A DNA stretch of 64,000 nt from Malurus cyaneus samueli (Eukaryota; Chordata; Aves; Passeriformes; Maluridae): assembly GCA_009741485.1 (NCBI GenBank), contig CM019218.1, forward strand, positions 40,255,358 through 40,319,357. Reading direction: 5' to 3'. The position numbers were made by a program, and so were the translations under genes. Each line of letters opens with the position of its first letter. Within the stretch, counting starts at the first letter, position 1. A model generated the notes under the pieces. That model saw nothing but the letters and a program-made list of their open reading frames with translations. It searched no databases and was not told where the DNA came from. Below are positions 1 to 12,007 of this stretch, piece by piece.

Positions 1-1735
1 ATTTAGAGAGAAAAAGAGCTGTACTCCCCTATTTTTGCCTACTAGAAATTTATATCCTTCCATCTTAGTAATCATGTAACTAAGTCTCAGGATGTAGCAA
101 AGAAGACAGTTCTTTGCAGCAAAAACAGGAGGAGCTGGGCTGTTTCTTTAGCTTGTAATAGTCCTAGAAAATCAGAATGCCTCTCATGCTCACAAGGGAC
201 CTGGTGTGGAGCAGGGGCAGGGCTGGGCCGGCAGCACCAGAAGCTGCCCTTGCTACCTCAAAATCTGCCACCAAGGCTGGGTCTGGCAACTGCTGGAAGG
301 ACCAGCCCAGCATTCCATAGGCTTCTCAGTCACAAGGCAAAAGAAACATTTTGTAAGCCTGAAGTGTCCCTTGAGTAGACTTTCCACATGATAGAAAAGT
401 GCTTGCCTAAAAAGCTGGCACGATCCATTTAATGGGCCCATCTCTATGCAAACTTCTGCCTGTTCCTGTAAAATATCAATCCACACACACAGTAAACAAA
501 TCTTGCATAAACTCTGTATATCCAGTGTTGACATGGATGCATTAAGTTGCTATCCATTCATCTTCCTCCCTAAAAGCCATTTATTTCCAAGTTTAAGACT
601 TTGATATGCAACTTCTGAATAGTTCTTTTGCAGAGTAGTTAAAATGGGACTTTTTTGTCATTTAATTTAATGTTACCAAGTCCTTACCATTTCTCCACAC
701 TCACCTCTCTCACTCAGAGTGCCTCTCTCTCTCCCATTTTGGTCTTGCTGCCTTTGAAATACACACCATTAAATGGATGCTGTCATGGGATTTACTCCTT
801 GCAGTTTGTCCCTGAGGTTTGTAGAAATGAAATTTTCAGTTTTACAGCAACCTGGGCATTCTGTGTATCCTATGATCCCCCCTCATATTTTAGAAGAGGA
901 GCTCCATATAATTTTTTTTTTTTTTTAGATTATTAGAAGTCCACAGAGAAACTAAGCCACTCTAAACTTCAAAGGGTCCTACCTTAATGAATAAGACACA
1001 GCACATGAATAATGTAGGCTACATGGAGTAGAAGTAAGGACCAATGACACTGCTGTAAACTATCTTCAAACAGCAGTGTAATAAAACAAGGCAGAAGCAA
1101 AAGGACTTCTATGTTTTGTGTCTGATTAAATTGGCTTTAGATACAAAACATAATGAAGTCATAACATTGTAATATCCTGTAACAAGATACTATCCTTCTT
1201 GAAAGAAGGCCAAACCGTGTGCTTTTTAAACGTGGCAAGGTGTTTTGGAAGATTTTGTTTCTTAGTACTCAACACACACATACAGAAATGCAGCGCACTG
1301 TCACAGTAAAAAGCCTTTTAGTGGTCTGACCATGTAAATATAGATGCATGCCAAATCACTAGATCACACTTAGTATGAGCCACAAGCCTGGATAAGCTAC
1401 CCCAGTTTCTAAGAAACATCTCTGAGAAATCTACTATAGCTCCTTACGCCCAGGAGCCTAAGTATTGAAATTGCATTGCCATCACAAACAAGTATTTTTG
1501 TTATTAAAAAACAAAATTTACTCTCAGAATATGTTTCAAAATTGCCAGGGTTTAGTGATAAAAGGTTTTGCTATGTATATAAATGCATACTTCGTATGCA
1601 TATTTCCAAGCATGTGTTTTATTAACAGTGCAGTAGCTTCAACACAAATTTATCTTTTTGATCGTTTTTATTCTTTATCACAGAGTAAAGTACACAGTTC
1701 AACGCATTCTGAAAGTCAAGGCTGATAGTGTTTGT

Positions 1736-2029
1736 TTACAACTTGATGCCTTCTGATGCATTTTTATCTTTGACCCCAGGCCTTATAAACTTGCAGGGCG
1801 TCAGTTCATCCCTTTGATATGTGTCTTCATCTCCCTCAGCATCAGAGAACTTGGCTATGTAGGCAGGGGAGACAATAGGCACTCTATTTTGGCAAATGCT
1901 TTTTTTGCACTCCCAGGGAAGACTGTGATATATTCTGAGCCCTCTGGATGTCACAAGCTCAGCAGCTCTGGCAAATAAAACATAGCAACCACCTGACATG
2001 AATTTTATGAAGCCACTAGCAATGTTCAT
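1736..2029 (-). other. Unidentified 97-codon ORF, possibly a last exon, retrocopy or chance ORF
   Basis: The frame runs from an ATG at 2027-2029 to TAA at 1736-1738. Its composition is balanced, unlike the low-complexity ORFs around it. The C-terminal half is strongly charged (FSDAEGDEDTYQRDELT, then KFIRPGVKDKNASEG). On the same strand an AATAAA lies at 1667-1672, about 65 bases after the stop. Inside the ORF, TTTTATTTGCCAG followed by AGCTGCTGAG would make a good splice acceptor, so it could be a terminal exon starting near 1973. I do not recognise the product. A chance ORF of this length is entirely possible. Confidence 0.2.
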
Positions 2030-2814
2030 CTTTCAGCTTTGTGGAAACACAGAAATATAGAATGGCTCCTCCTGTCTGCTGAGGAATAGTTAATGAGCTT
2101 GAAAGAGATAAGGAGGATAGGATAGGCTAGACTAAAACTGTCTCTCCTCTATGCCTGAGTGTCAGTGTGAAGGTAGGAAATACTTTGTGCACTCAGAAAT
2201 GATAGTCCTCCATACAAGCAGCAAATTTGACCTCTAAGAGTTTATGAACAGCTCAACTCTCAAAAACAGATAAAAATGAATTTTGCTCTTTTTGGGAAAG
2301 ATCAAGCTCAACAAAATAACTGCTGTTATCTGGGCAACAAATATGTTGAAAAGGCATTATACCTGCCTTCCAAAAAATTGCTTCAACTATCTACTACTGT
2401 GCTGTGCACTTGAGAAGACCATAGACAAAACTGTGCATTATAGAGCTCATTACCCAGGCAGTCACAGCACATGGTGAGCAAGATCCTGCCTCTTCTTCTA
2501 ACTCCCTGCTTTCTGACACAAAGTTTGATTTAGCTATATGGGCATATAAATTCAATGAGATGGCACAGAAAAGACCTAATTTTGATTCAACTTCACTGCT
2601 TCAATCAGGTGTAAGATTTTTGTTGGTGATGTTACCTCAGGGCCGTGCATTCGCCTTTCTCATTTCCCTGTGTGAAAGGCGTGTTCTGAATACCCTCACA
2701 TTCAGGGAGAAGCTGAGCCCAGAGAATACCTCTAATCACAGGGCTCTTTTTGAGTTTGCTCTGTCCTTTCTCATCTCTTTTTCTACCTCTTTCTACCCCT
2801 CCTCTCATCACCTT

Positions 2815-2902
2815 GAAAAAAAAAAAAAAAAAGAAAGAGAGGGGGAAAAAAAAGAAAACTATTTTAGTAAAGAAAGGTGGGGGGGGAATAAAGTGTTTTG
2901 AG
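2815..2902. repeat. Purine-rich tract with A16 and G runs
   Basis: A long run of A is followed by GAAAGAGAGGGGG, more A and later a run of eight G. It is low-complexity sequence, purine on the plus strand over almost its whole length. Confidence 0.85.
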
Positions 2903-2945
2903 TTTGGAATTATTGAAAACTGTCCTCTTATTCAGATATGCTATT

Positions 2946-3003
2946 ATAAATAAATAAATAAGCAAATAAATAAATAAATAAATAAATAAATAAAATAAAT
3001 AAA
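2946..3003. repeat. (TAAA)n microsatellite
   Basis: About 14 units of TAAA or AAAT, with one AGCA interruption near the left end and a slip near the right end. Confidence 0.95.
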
Positions 3004-5496
3004 GCCCATCTCTAAGCTAATAGGAGTGCTCCAGGAGCTATTTGATAAACATGCGGTTTGTCTATGCCGGATGACAAACCTCTCAGGAACAGATGTTGCT
3101 CTTCTAAGCACTGTAGAAAAAGTTGCTTTATCTGCTTAATAATGTATCTAGATTTAACCTCTCCTTTGCAACAGACAAAATTAAACAGAGTAAATCTATC
3201 CCGGGATATGAGCCTGTTATTAATACAGATCTCCTAACTGCTGTTAAAATACAGTTGTGTTCCTTGACACATCCAGTTCCATTTGCATTATGGAAAGCTA
3301 ATGCATTAACTTGGCAATAAAAATGCATGGCCTTTTGAAATGAATGTGCTGGATGAATGAATTCTGCTGTTTCTAGGCATGGTCTCGATGCACTGCTCTC
3401 ATGCTCTTGCTTTTTGCAAGGGTGGGGAATATAAATTGCCCCATGTTCAGAAGCTCATTTTGCAAGACTCACAAAGAGTAATAAACTCACAGCTAATTTA
3501 TCATTTTATAGACACCTTCCTATGCAGAAATCCATTATTTGGTGGTTGGGGTTTTTTTTTGGGTTGTTTCATTTTGTGTTTAGTAGGGCTTTCTTCCTTG
3601 TAAAGTGACATACAGGATTCTATTAAAATAGTAAATATTAGTCTATTAAAATAACTCCACTATTTTTCTATTAAAAAAAAGAAAGTTTTCAGAAACCTCT
3701 TTAAATATTACTGTTTGTGCTTCTTGAGCTCAGCTTTCAGTCTACAGAAAGGATTAAGATATTCCAGTAGCTCTGTTCCAAGCTGTGATTACCCAGGAAA
3801 CCAGAAATGAGTCACTTCTACCATCTAATGTTCATTGGATGTCATCTTTTCAGATTCGCTGCCTGATGACTTCTTACGTTTCAACGTGTCCTTGAGAGCC
3901 TTGGAATGAATCAAACACATTAAAGCAGCAGGGATGTGATGTGCAGATACTGGAGGGGCATTAATGGTCGTGTGTGCAGATCTCCATACAAAGCTGTAGC
4001 TGACTTAAACAACACACCTGACTCTTCAGATGTCAGGGTAAACAGATACAAACAAGAGCCCAAGGAGCTGATATTTGTCCAAGCTGCAATGATCAAACTG
4101 GTTCTAAAAGCTACAAAGGCTGGCTGTGTGATAATCACACAGTAGAAAATTTGGTTTAATGTATCCTAAGGGAAGAGCTCAGGGCCAGCTGCACCCAGAA
4201 TTTCACCTTTCACGTGCATTCACTGCAAGAGAGAGGCCCCTACCAGCAGCTCTGCAAAAGTGCATTTTTGGTGTCTACACTGCTGCTGATTAAGGTATCA
4301 AGCTGTAACTCCTGGGGCTTTTGCTAACACTTTGATAGGTGTAGGACAAAGTGGTGTTACATCTCATAATATTTCAAACTGCATCTGCATCAGTAGGTTT
4401 GTATCACTCCTGTGACAGAACTCCCCAGCCAGGCACTCCCCAGAGAGTCACTGAGCTCAATTTTCAGTACTAGGAATACTAGGAATAGTGTCGTTACAGC
4501 ACCACTGTGCTTTCAGAGAGATGTGCTATATACTTCATCAGTTTTTTTAAGGGTTGCCTTTTACTTTGATTACTTATTTGAGCTTTGCCCTGACAATTCA
4601 TAATTAGCAACTACTTTTCCTTTGTTTTCCTGATATTGCATACCCAGGAGGCATCTTTTATCCCTTACCACAGTTATTTTTTCACTTGCTTTTCCTAAGA
4701 AGTTGTGCTAAATTAAACTGTATTAGTAATCAGATGAAAAATTAAACATAATTAAAAATTATTCTTATCTCTTCCTCAACTCTGTTGAAGGGTTTTTTTT
4801 TCTCTCTTATCTGTTAAAGAACTGTTTGGTTTCTAGATTTTATAGGTGCTTCCAGTCACAGCCAAGATTTGTTGATGATGAGTGTTGGGCTCAGCAATAC
4901 CTCTTCTCTTCATTTATTGCCTCAGCTTCTTTGCTCTTAATATTCAAGCGCTTCCTCACCACACTTAGGGATTGCAGTTTACAGTATAGGGAGGGAAATC
5001 AATTTACAGCGTGACATCCAGAATGGCTAAATAGCCTCCACAGGTCAATTCAGACTCCCCAGCTTCATCTCTCATATTGCCACTTTAGGGAAAGGCAAGC
5101 TATGCAGAAAGCCAAGTGGGTTTTTTGTTGACATGGCCCCTGATTTCATCACCTGGAGGCAAACACACAAGTGTGCTTGATGTTCTGCCTTCCCAGCTGC
5201 TAATCATTGCCAGAACCAACAGCTCACTTTTGGGGGGCATTCCCAAACCTCCCTTCAGATCATCCACAAGCCAGTCATAGCCATCACCTTAGGATTATTC
5301 CTCGTGCCATGTAGAGACTTTAGTATCTGAAGCAAAACCTGGGTTAACTATGTATATAAATTCAGGCAGTAACTGCACTCGGTAATACCAGGGGGACTTC
5401 TTTATGAAGACAAGTCCCTAACACTCGATTCAAAAGCATGAAACTCACCTGCTCGCTGAAAATGTCTAACATCCAACGATTTTCCATTGCAAATGT

Positions 5497-5577
5497 CCTT
5501 CCTTCCTTCCTTCCTTCCTTCCTTCCTTCCTTCCTTCCTTCCTTCCTTCCTTCCTTCCTTCCTTCCTTCCTTCCTTC
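5497..5577. repeat. (CCTT)n microsatellite
   Basis: An uninterrupted tetranucleotide repeat of about 20 copies. It is pure pyrimidine on the plus strand and unlikely to have a coding role. Confidence 0.98.
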
Positions 5578-5950
5578 TTTCCCTATATATTGCTACTAAT
5601 TACAAAATAAGCTGTTCCTCCTACCAGAAAGAGAGCAGTTGTCTTTAGAGGTCCCAGGTTCCCTTTCAAAGCAGGTCTTTGCAGATTGGCCATGGTTTTT
5701 GCACATTTGGCTGTACCTCAGTACACATCTCAGTGCAGAACTGGTGCCAGCACAAAGGCTGCCATGCTCCTCAGACGGTTTCATTCTTGCAGAGTCAGAT
5801 CACAGAGGAGTAGGCAGTGGGATTTCACTGCCCATGTGCCTTTTGGCTTTGGTGAACCTTCCAAGGCAGCCCAGGGGTTACACCCTTCAGCCCACACAAG
5901 GGCTTCACTCTCATTTCCCAAGCCTACTTGGCAGGCTGCTGTGATGGCAC

Positions 5951-6350
5951 ATTCATAGAATCATTTCAATCATAGAATCATTTAAAATCACCAAATCCAA
6001 TCATTTACCCAGCACTTCCAGGTCCACCTCTAAACTATGTCCTTCAGTGCCAGGTCTACAAGTTTTTTCAGTACCCCCAAGGATTATTACCCCAACACTT
6101 TCCCTGGGCAGTCTGTTCTGAGACTTAATTACTCTTTCAGTGAAGCAATTTTTCCTAAGACCTATTCTAAATCTCACCTCATGCAACTTGAAAGCCATTT
6201 CCTCTTGTTCTACCACTTAATATTTGGGAGAAGAGACTGATGCCCCTAAGGCTACAATCTCCTTTCAGGTGGTTGCAGAGAGTGATAAGGTCATCCCTGA
6301 GCCCCCTTTTCTCAGGCTAAACAACCCCAGTTGCTCTTCATATGTTTTGT
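5951..6350 (-). mobile_element. CR1 LINE 3' fragment
   Basis: The left edge has the CR1 tail in antisense (repeated tcatagaatcat), followed by degraded CR1 sequence with landmarks such as CCTGGGCAGTCTGTTCTGAG, CTCTTGTTCTACCACTTAAT and TTCTCAGGCTAAACAACCCC. The element is therefore on the minus strand with its 3' end at the left, and truncated at the 5' side. Divergence is considerable, so it is an old copy. Confidence 0.85.
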
Positions 6351-6383
6351 TCTAATTTGGAGTTTGGGAGCTTAACATCTAGC

Positions 6384-6509
6384 CATTGAGATTAGCTCAG
6401 CTGTGAATAAAAACTGGGGTTTGGGTTTGATCTCCATATGGGCCATTCACCTCAGTTGGACTTGATAATCCTTGTGGGTCCCTTCAAACTCAAAATATTC
6501 TGTGATTTC
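6384..6509 (+). mobile_element. tRNA-derived SINE with CR1-like tail (TguSINE1-like)
   Basis: The head resembles a tRNA gene: ATTAGCTCAGCTG (A box, 6391-6403) and GGTTTGATCTCC (degraded B box, 6424-6435), followed by ATATGGGCCATTCAC. The tail, TTGGACTTGATAATCCTTGTGGGTCCCTTCAAACTC and AATATTCTGTGATT, is a CR1-type 3' end. This layout is that of the passerine tRNA-Ile-derived SINE TguSINE1. The part between the boxes is altered and shortened relative to a tRNA, and the B box has lost its CG, so it is an old, inactive copy. It points to a passerine host. Confidence 0.75.
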
Positions 6510-7067
6510 AGAAAAAAAAGTCTGTGTAAATGGTTAATCAGTCCCAGTCTTGTCAGTGAACTGAGTGTGAATCAGAGAGATTATACAGCACTTATTTTAA
6601 TACACTTTGTACCATAATGACCTTGGCAGGACAGTGAGATGGACAGGAATGCAAAATATAATTCATCAGCTGGAAACTGGATGATAAAGCCACAAAACCC
6701 CACATGTTTGGTTTTTGTGCACATTGCGTTTCCATACTAACCCTACTCATCAGTGACATTTCCCAGTGACACTTTGTGCTGAAGCCCTCCATCTGCTCTA
6801 CCCACCCACCAACTCTGTCACAGCCTTCACACCCATCTGTCCTCATATCACGGTGCCTTTCATTGGACTGTGTCAAATGTAACTGCTTCCCATTGAGGAT
6901 AAGGACTGAATTTCAGTCATCCCAATCAGCTTTGTGCCCATAACTATAGTTATCGGAAGTCCCATTTCTGTGAACATTTCCTTTTTTTTAAGTTAAAGAC
7001 AGATCTGAGACAATGACTGAAAAAATAGCTGACAAGGATCCTTTATCCTCTCCTTTTCCCCCCTTGC

Positions 7068-7193
7068 CTCTTCTCTTCTCTTCTCTTCTCTTCTCTTCTC
7101 TTCTCTTCTCTTCTCTTCTCTTCTCTTCTCTTCTCTTCTCTTCTCTTCTCTTCTCTTCTCTTCTCTTCTCTTCTCTTCTCTTCTCTTCTCTTC
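7068..7193. repeat. (CTCTT)n pentanucleotide microsatellite
   Basis: About 25 uninterrupted pentamer copies, all pyrimidine on the plus strand and all purine on the other. Frames across it spell REEKR-type or LLFSS-type repeats; these are repeat artefacts. The mirror-like polypurine tract could form triplex DNA, and copy number is likely polymorphic. Confidence 0.98.
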
Positions 7194-10100
7194 CTCTCCC
7201 TTTCTCCTCTCTTGTCATATTTTCCACACAGTACAATCACAAATCTGGGTTACAGAGTACACCTTTCTAAGCACCTAAATCTTTGCTGGAAGGCCAATGG
7301 CTGAATAATTTGAGAAACAGACCATCTCTGATAAGTAAAATCCAATACCACATCTTTCACTCAGCTGTGATTAATGCATAAGACCCTGTGTTTTCTAAAA
7401 GGATGGACTGGGGCTTAATTGATGTATGCAGCCCATGCACATACTCCAATCCACACTTTTGAAATAAGCTTTACTCCTAGCTAAAAACTCTTAGCCAGAA
7501 GTTTTTCAGTAACTGTGATACACTGTGGAAAATCATAGCATTCACAAGTCATGGCACAAGCAGTTCCTTTGCATCCTTACTTGAAAAAAATATTGTATCT
7601 TACAGAATTATAAAACACATCAGAAACCACATGTTGTGACACATACTTGACCCAAACTCTGTGTCTTTATTCCTGACTGAGTGATTTCTTTTTGAGCCAG
7701 AAAGATTTAGCAGTGGTTTCTGTAGTATTCTGTACAATTTGAAAGGGGACAAAAATATTGCAGTAGAGATAAACATGAGACTCTGAAATCATAGATTTTG
7801 TGCAGGTTGTGAACACTTTTTGAAAATAGAAGAACCTCCATATTTGTTTGTAGGTGTTCAGATTTTAGCTAGTTGCAGAGCTGGCTTCAGTCCAAAAAGA
7901 GGAAAAAATCCTGTGGCAAACAAGGGTGGTGAATTAACATGCTTTACCACCTGCTTGTGCAGGATAAACATAATATTTTTTTTTCCAGAGGATCTTCAGA
8001 GATTAAGATTTCTCCCCTCTGGCTCTGACTTCCTTTCTCCAATTTGGAGATTGTAAGGAAAGTCACCCCTTTCCTATGCCCCTTCTGCCTCATCCATATG
8101 GAAAGCTTAGTTCCCTCTATTATCTCTGCTGTCTTTCAAAAGCATGACTCCCAGCATCCCCTATGGTTTGCTCCACAGCATTTTGTTTGGAGGGAAGGAG
8201 GATGATGAAAGGAAGAGCAGGGACATTTCACATCCAGCCCAGTCATTTATGCAGAGCCCTATCCACAATGGGGTATCCATCGGCATCTTTTGTCATGTCA
8301 ACAGAACCACTGATGGTCTAAGAGAGGGAAAGAAAAAACAAGGGCTGTAAAACTAGGAAATGTCATTCATAAAATTTCCCCTTCATGTGGATGCTGCTTT
8401 ATAGGATGTTTCAATCCCTTCAAAATCAATCTGAGAACTATTCAAAATAATAAAGGAATATGGCTCAATTTCTGGCTATAAGATAAATGACATGAAAGAA
8501 AAGTTCTGAACATAAGTGGAGGGAATAGAGACAGTATTGGTACCCTGGATATATCTGAACTGAAACAAAAGAGACTGAGGTATATAGTTTTCTCTCATAG
8601 ACTGATTTTACTGGAATTGAAGGGATCAAGTTATAAAATATTTGCTTGATGCACTTTTTCTTTGCAGACAAATAGAGATAAATGAAATAAAAGTTCTTGA
8701 AATAAAATTTTCTTCCAGTATTTTTCACTATCATCCTTCAAGAAACAAAAGGAACTGGTGGATAAGTACATATCAAAATTCACATGAAACACAAATTGTG
8801 GAATAAATACTATGGAGGTGTAGAGTGCAAAGATGCAATTGCAGATGATGATTCAGTTTATAATGGACATAGTTACTCATAATAAGATCAAAAATTTACA
8901 CATCGGAAAATAAACAGAATTAGTTTAGCTATATTATTTATTAGTCAATTAAATTAGGAAAAATCACAGTACATTTACTGAGTAGAGATAAGAAACTTGC
9001 ATTTTTCCTCATTGTTAATGTCACCTCTATGAATGACATCTAATTTCACAAATCATGTAAGAAGAAAATGAATATCAAAAGGAAAAAGGATAACCATACA
9101 ACCAAACCCAGAGGCTGCTCCAAAATTTACCAAGCAGAAATGCCTAATTGGTCTCTAAATCACACCTGTTAAGTTCTGCATGTGTAAGGATGCAATATAA
9201 TTAAAAATGGCAAGATTCAGTGTACCAATTTGTTTGACAAGTTTGTTGAACAAAGAACAGAATATCAATAAGCATAAAATTAATAAAAGATATGTCATGG
9301 ATTTTCATCCATAAATATATATGGCTCAAGTCCCTTCATATATCATTCCCAAATTCCTCAAAGAGCCTTCTGTGTCCTAAATACATACAATAATAACTGA
9401 AAAGACTGTAAAGACAGGTTAAGAGTTTTTCCAAGGAGAAGTCTGAAAAGGAAATCATGAAGTAAGCAGGCTTAACTTAAAAAGCAGGTATTTTGGGGTT
9501 TTTTTTTGTTTTTCTTTTTTTAAATAGAACTATCAGGTAGCATGGATATCATGAGGTTACTGGGAGGAAAAGAAATGAAGCATCAAATCCCTCCAGACTG
9601 CCAGAAGCAAACAACACTTAGCACTATTGTCAGTAGTTTCTCCCTTGTGGCTTGAACAATTCTTGAAAATTATGATTAGATACGATTGAAACAGTCAGTG
9701 TACACAATAAAAGGCATGAGAGAATGCATTGTTAGGAAAAGCCAATTAATTAATTTTCTAATGGTGAGGTAGCCTACAAAAGGTAGTCTTCAGAGTGCAT
9801 TTAAGAGGAATATGACCTTCTTCTCTAAAATGCACAGAAACTTTTGAGATATATTAACTTAGTGACAGCTGTGAGGGCAGGATACATAGAATTCTTTAAC
9901 TCATGAGGAGAGAAAAAATAATCCATAAATTACTTTGACTGAAGGCACTTCCTTGACTTGTGTGCACAAAAAGGGGCCAATTATAAAATTCAGAGCCAGT
10001 ATTTGACATTAGCCAAGGTGACTTTTGTTCATCCACATGCCAGCAAAGTTAGCAGCTACTGCTGTTCCTTACTCGTGTCATCTAAGTCCCAAAGCAAAGA

Positions 10101-11087
10101 CAGAGCAGAAGAGATGGTTTTTTTCATGTGCTTTTCAATGCATGCTACAGATGTGCAGTGAAGGGATGAAACTAGAATGTCTTCTTTTATTTCTTACTGT
10201 AGTAACCAAGAAATTATCTAGGGAAATTATGAATAAGCTACTTAAAAAGTAGACCACACTTATATTTCTAATACATAAATTTAATGATTAAATGATTTCC
10301 AAAGTATGTTTTGCTAAAAATACAGAATTTTCATTGTATAATACAGTCCTATTCCATATTTAGCACTTACTTTTCTGCTAGTTATATGGAAAATAGTTCC
10401 TGTTGTCATAAGTTCTAGCTACTGTCAGTTGAAGTAAGGAATTAAAATAGAAAACATTTCTATTCCTCTATGTCTTTTTTAAAGTTATGCATATAAAACT
10501 TTAAAACTCTGTCTTTTCCTGAAATATGAACAATCACTGTCTAAGTGATTAGTGAGATTTAATAATTGTATTTTTGCATATGCAACTTAAGAACATTTTA
10601 ATTTTATCACAGCCATTGTGATAGTCTTTTCCATAAGGGGCTTTTTGACAATATTATCTGACAAGGGAGCCTATATTTGAATGGGTAAGTATAAGATTTC
10701 ACTCTAAATAGGAACTGTGGAAATAAAACTATAAGCAGACACCATGTGAAGAATTCTTTCTTGACTTCTGATAACTTCCTACAGTTTGATGATCTCTGCT
10801 CCAAATTCAAAAGGAGAGAATTTAGTGAAACAAGACTGCGTTATATTTTAAATTGCCCCTAAAATCAGCGCATGTTTTCAATATATATCTGAGTTACTTT
10901 AGACTCATAAGAACTACCAAGACTTTCAGAACAATGTAGTGCACATTTCAGAGTAGCAGGCAGCATATGTTCTGTCTCACAGAATGGCAGCTACCTCTGC
11001 AGACTGCCAAGTCCCATAAATTCAATGGTGCAGCCTACAGAAAGCAAGATCCTAATGGTTATATATCTACAGACAGAAATTCATCGG

Positions 11088-11180
11088 GCTAGAAAGGCCC
11101 ATTCAATCATCTGGTCGGACTTTCTATATATTGAGGGGCTCTTAAATTTCACACTGTAGCCCACTATGCAGGAATAAATA
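11088..11180 (-). mobile_element. Possible ancient CR1-like fragment
   Basis: The motif gggctagaaaggcccattca, then atcatctggtcggactttct and later aaatttcacactgtagccca, resembles the antisense end of old sauropsid CR1 families, whose consensus has tagaaggaccat, atcatctagtctgacc and aatttcacccag. It is strongly diverged and lacks a clear tail, so this is tentative. Confidence 0.35.
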
Positions 11181-11974
11181 CATAGCTAGTCATCTTTATC
11201 ACCCATGGCAGCCTGTAATGAGCTCCAGCAGAGCCTGCAGTGTACACAGGGCAGGGCTGCCACGGCTTCTAGGACAGAAGGAGGGAATCAACCAGAATGG
11301 ATGCTTCTCTCTAAACCAGTTTTTTCACACTCTCTTCATTTCATTTCTTAGTTGCTTTAACATAAAATTCTGCATGTCATGGACCTGCAATCATGAGAAT
11401 AAGCAGACTAGCTTCCTCTGCAGTCTACCAGCTGCAGCACTAGAGGACAGAAGTATTGGGGTGAAAACAGAGTCAAGCACTACAGGAAGAGAAAGTAAGG
11501 TGGTAGGTCCATGTTTCTGATGGTGGGATTTTTTGAGATTCTGATGGCCTCTGTTAAGCCTAAGCTTTCTGGTATCTGCACAGGCTGAAATTAGTGAGTG
11601 CCAATCACAGCAAGTACTAAGGCAAGCAGTGTCAACAGAGAAGACTTCAGAGAAAATGCCTGACTTGAAGGTTAACAGCTTTACAGTGTAAATTCTGATG
11701 TTGGCACAGAAAAAAATGCCAGGTTTAGAGTGTAACCAAGAAACCTGCAGTCTTTTGAAGCTGACTTGGGGATGGATCACAGATACCTAACTCGTGAAAA
11801 AATTTTCAATCAAGGTTTGTGTGTGCCTGAGGGTGCAAGGATGCCTTTCCCAAAGATCACAACATGCAGCAATTCATTAGGAATGCACAGACCAGTAGAC
11901 ACTGAGTTGCTTTACCTTTTCTACAAATTTATATTGCAGAAATGGGACTTAGCAGGATGAGACATGGGCATCTG

Positions 11975-12007
11975 CTTTAAAATGCGTTTAAAATGTGTTT
12001 AAAATGT
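11975..12007. repeat. Three tandem copies of an 11-bp unit
   Basis: The unit (C/G)TTTAAAATG(C/T) is repeated three times with one or two substitutions, giving a short minisatellite. Confidence 0.8.

Larger units (their letters stand above)
1..5496. other. Gene-poor sequence
   Basis: Apart from the ORF at 1736-2029 and the low-complexity tracts at 2815-3003, I see no exon, transposon or RNA gene. By mammalian synteny, the DNA 3' of IFTAP is a large gene desert, which fits. Confidence 0.6.

Noticed and set aside
6988..7270. Open frames of 65-85 codons on both strands over the CTCTT repeat
   Set aside because: They consist of the translated microsatellite (REEKR or LLFSS units), open only because the repeat contains no stop in those frames.
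11391..11780. 129-codon minus-strand ORF
   Set aside because: The translation has no recognisable motif and is rich in cysteine, serine and leucine in no pattern; there is no supporting splice or polyadenylation context.
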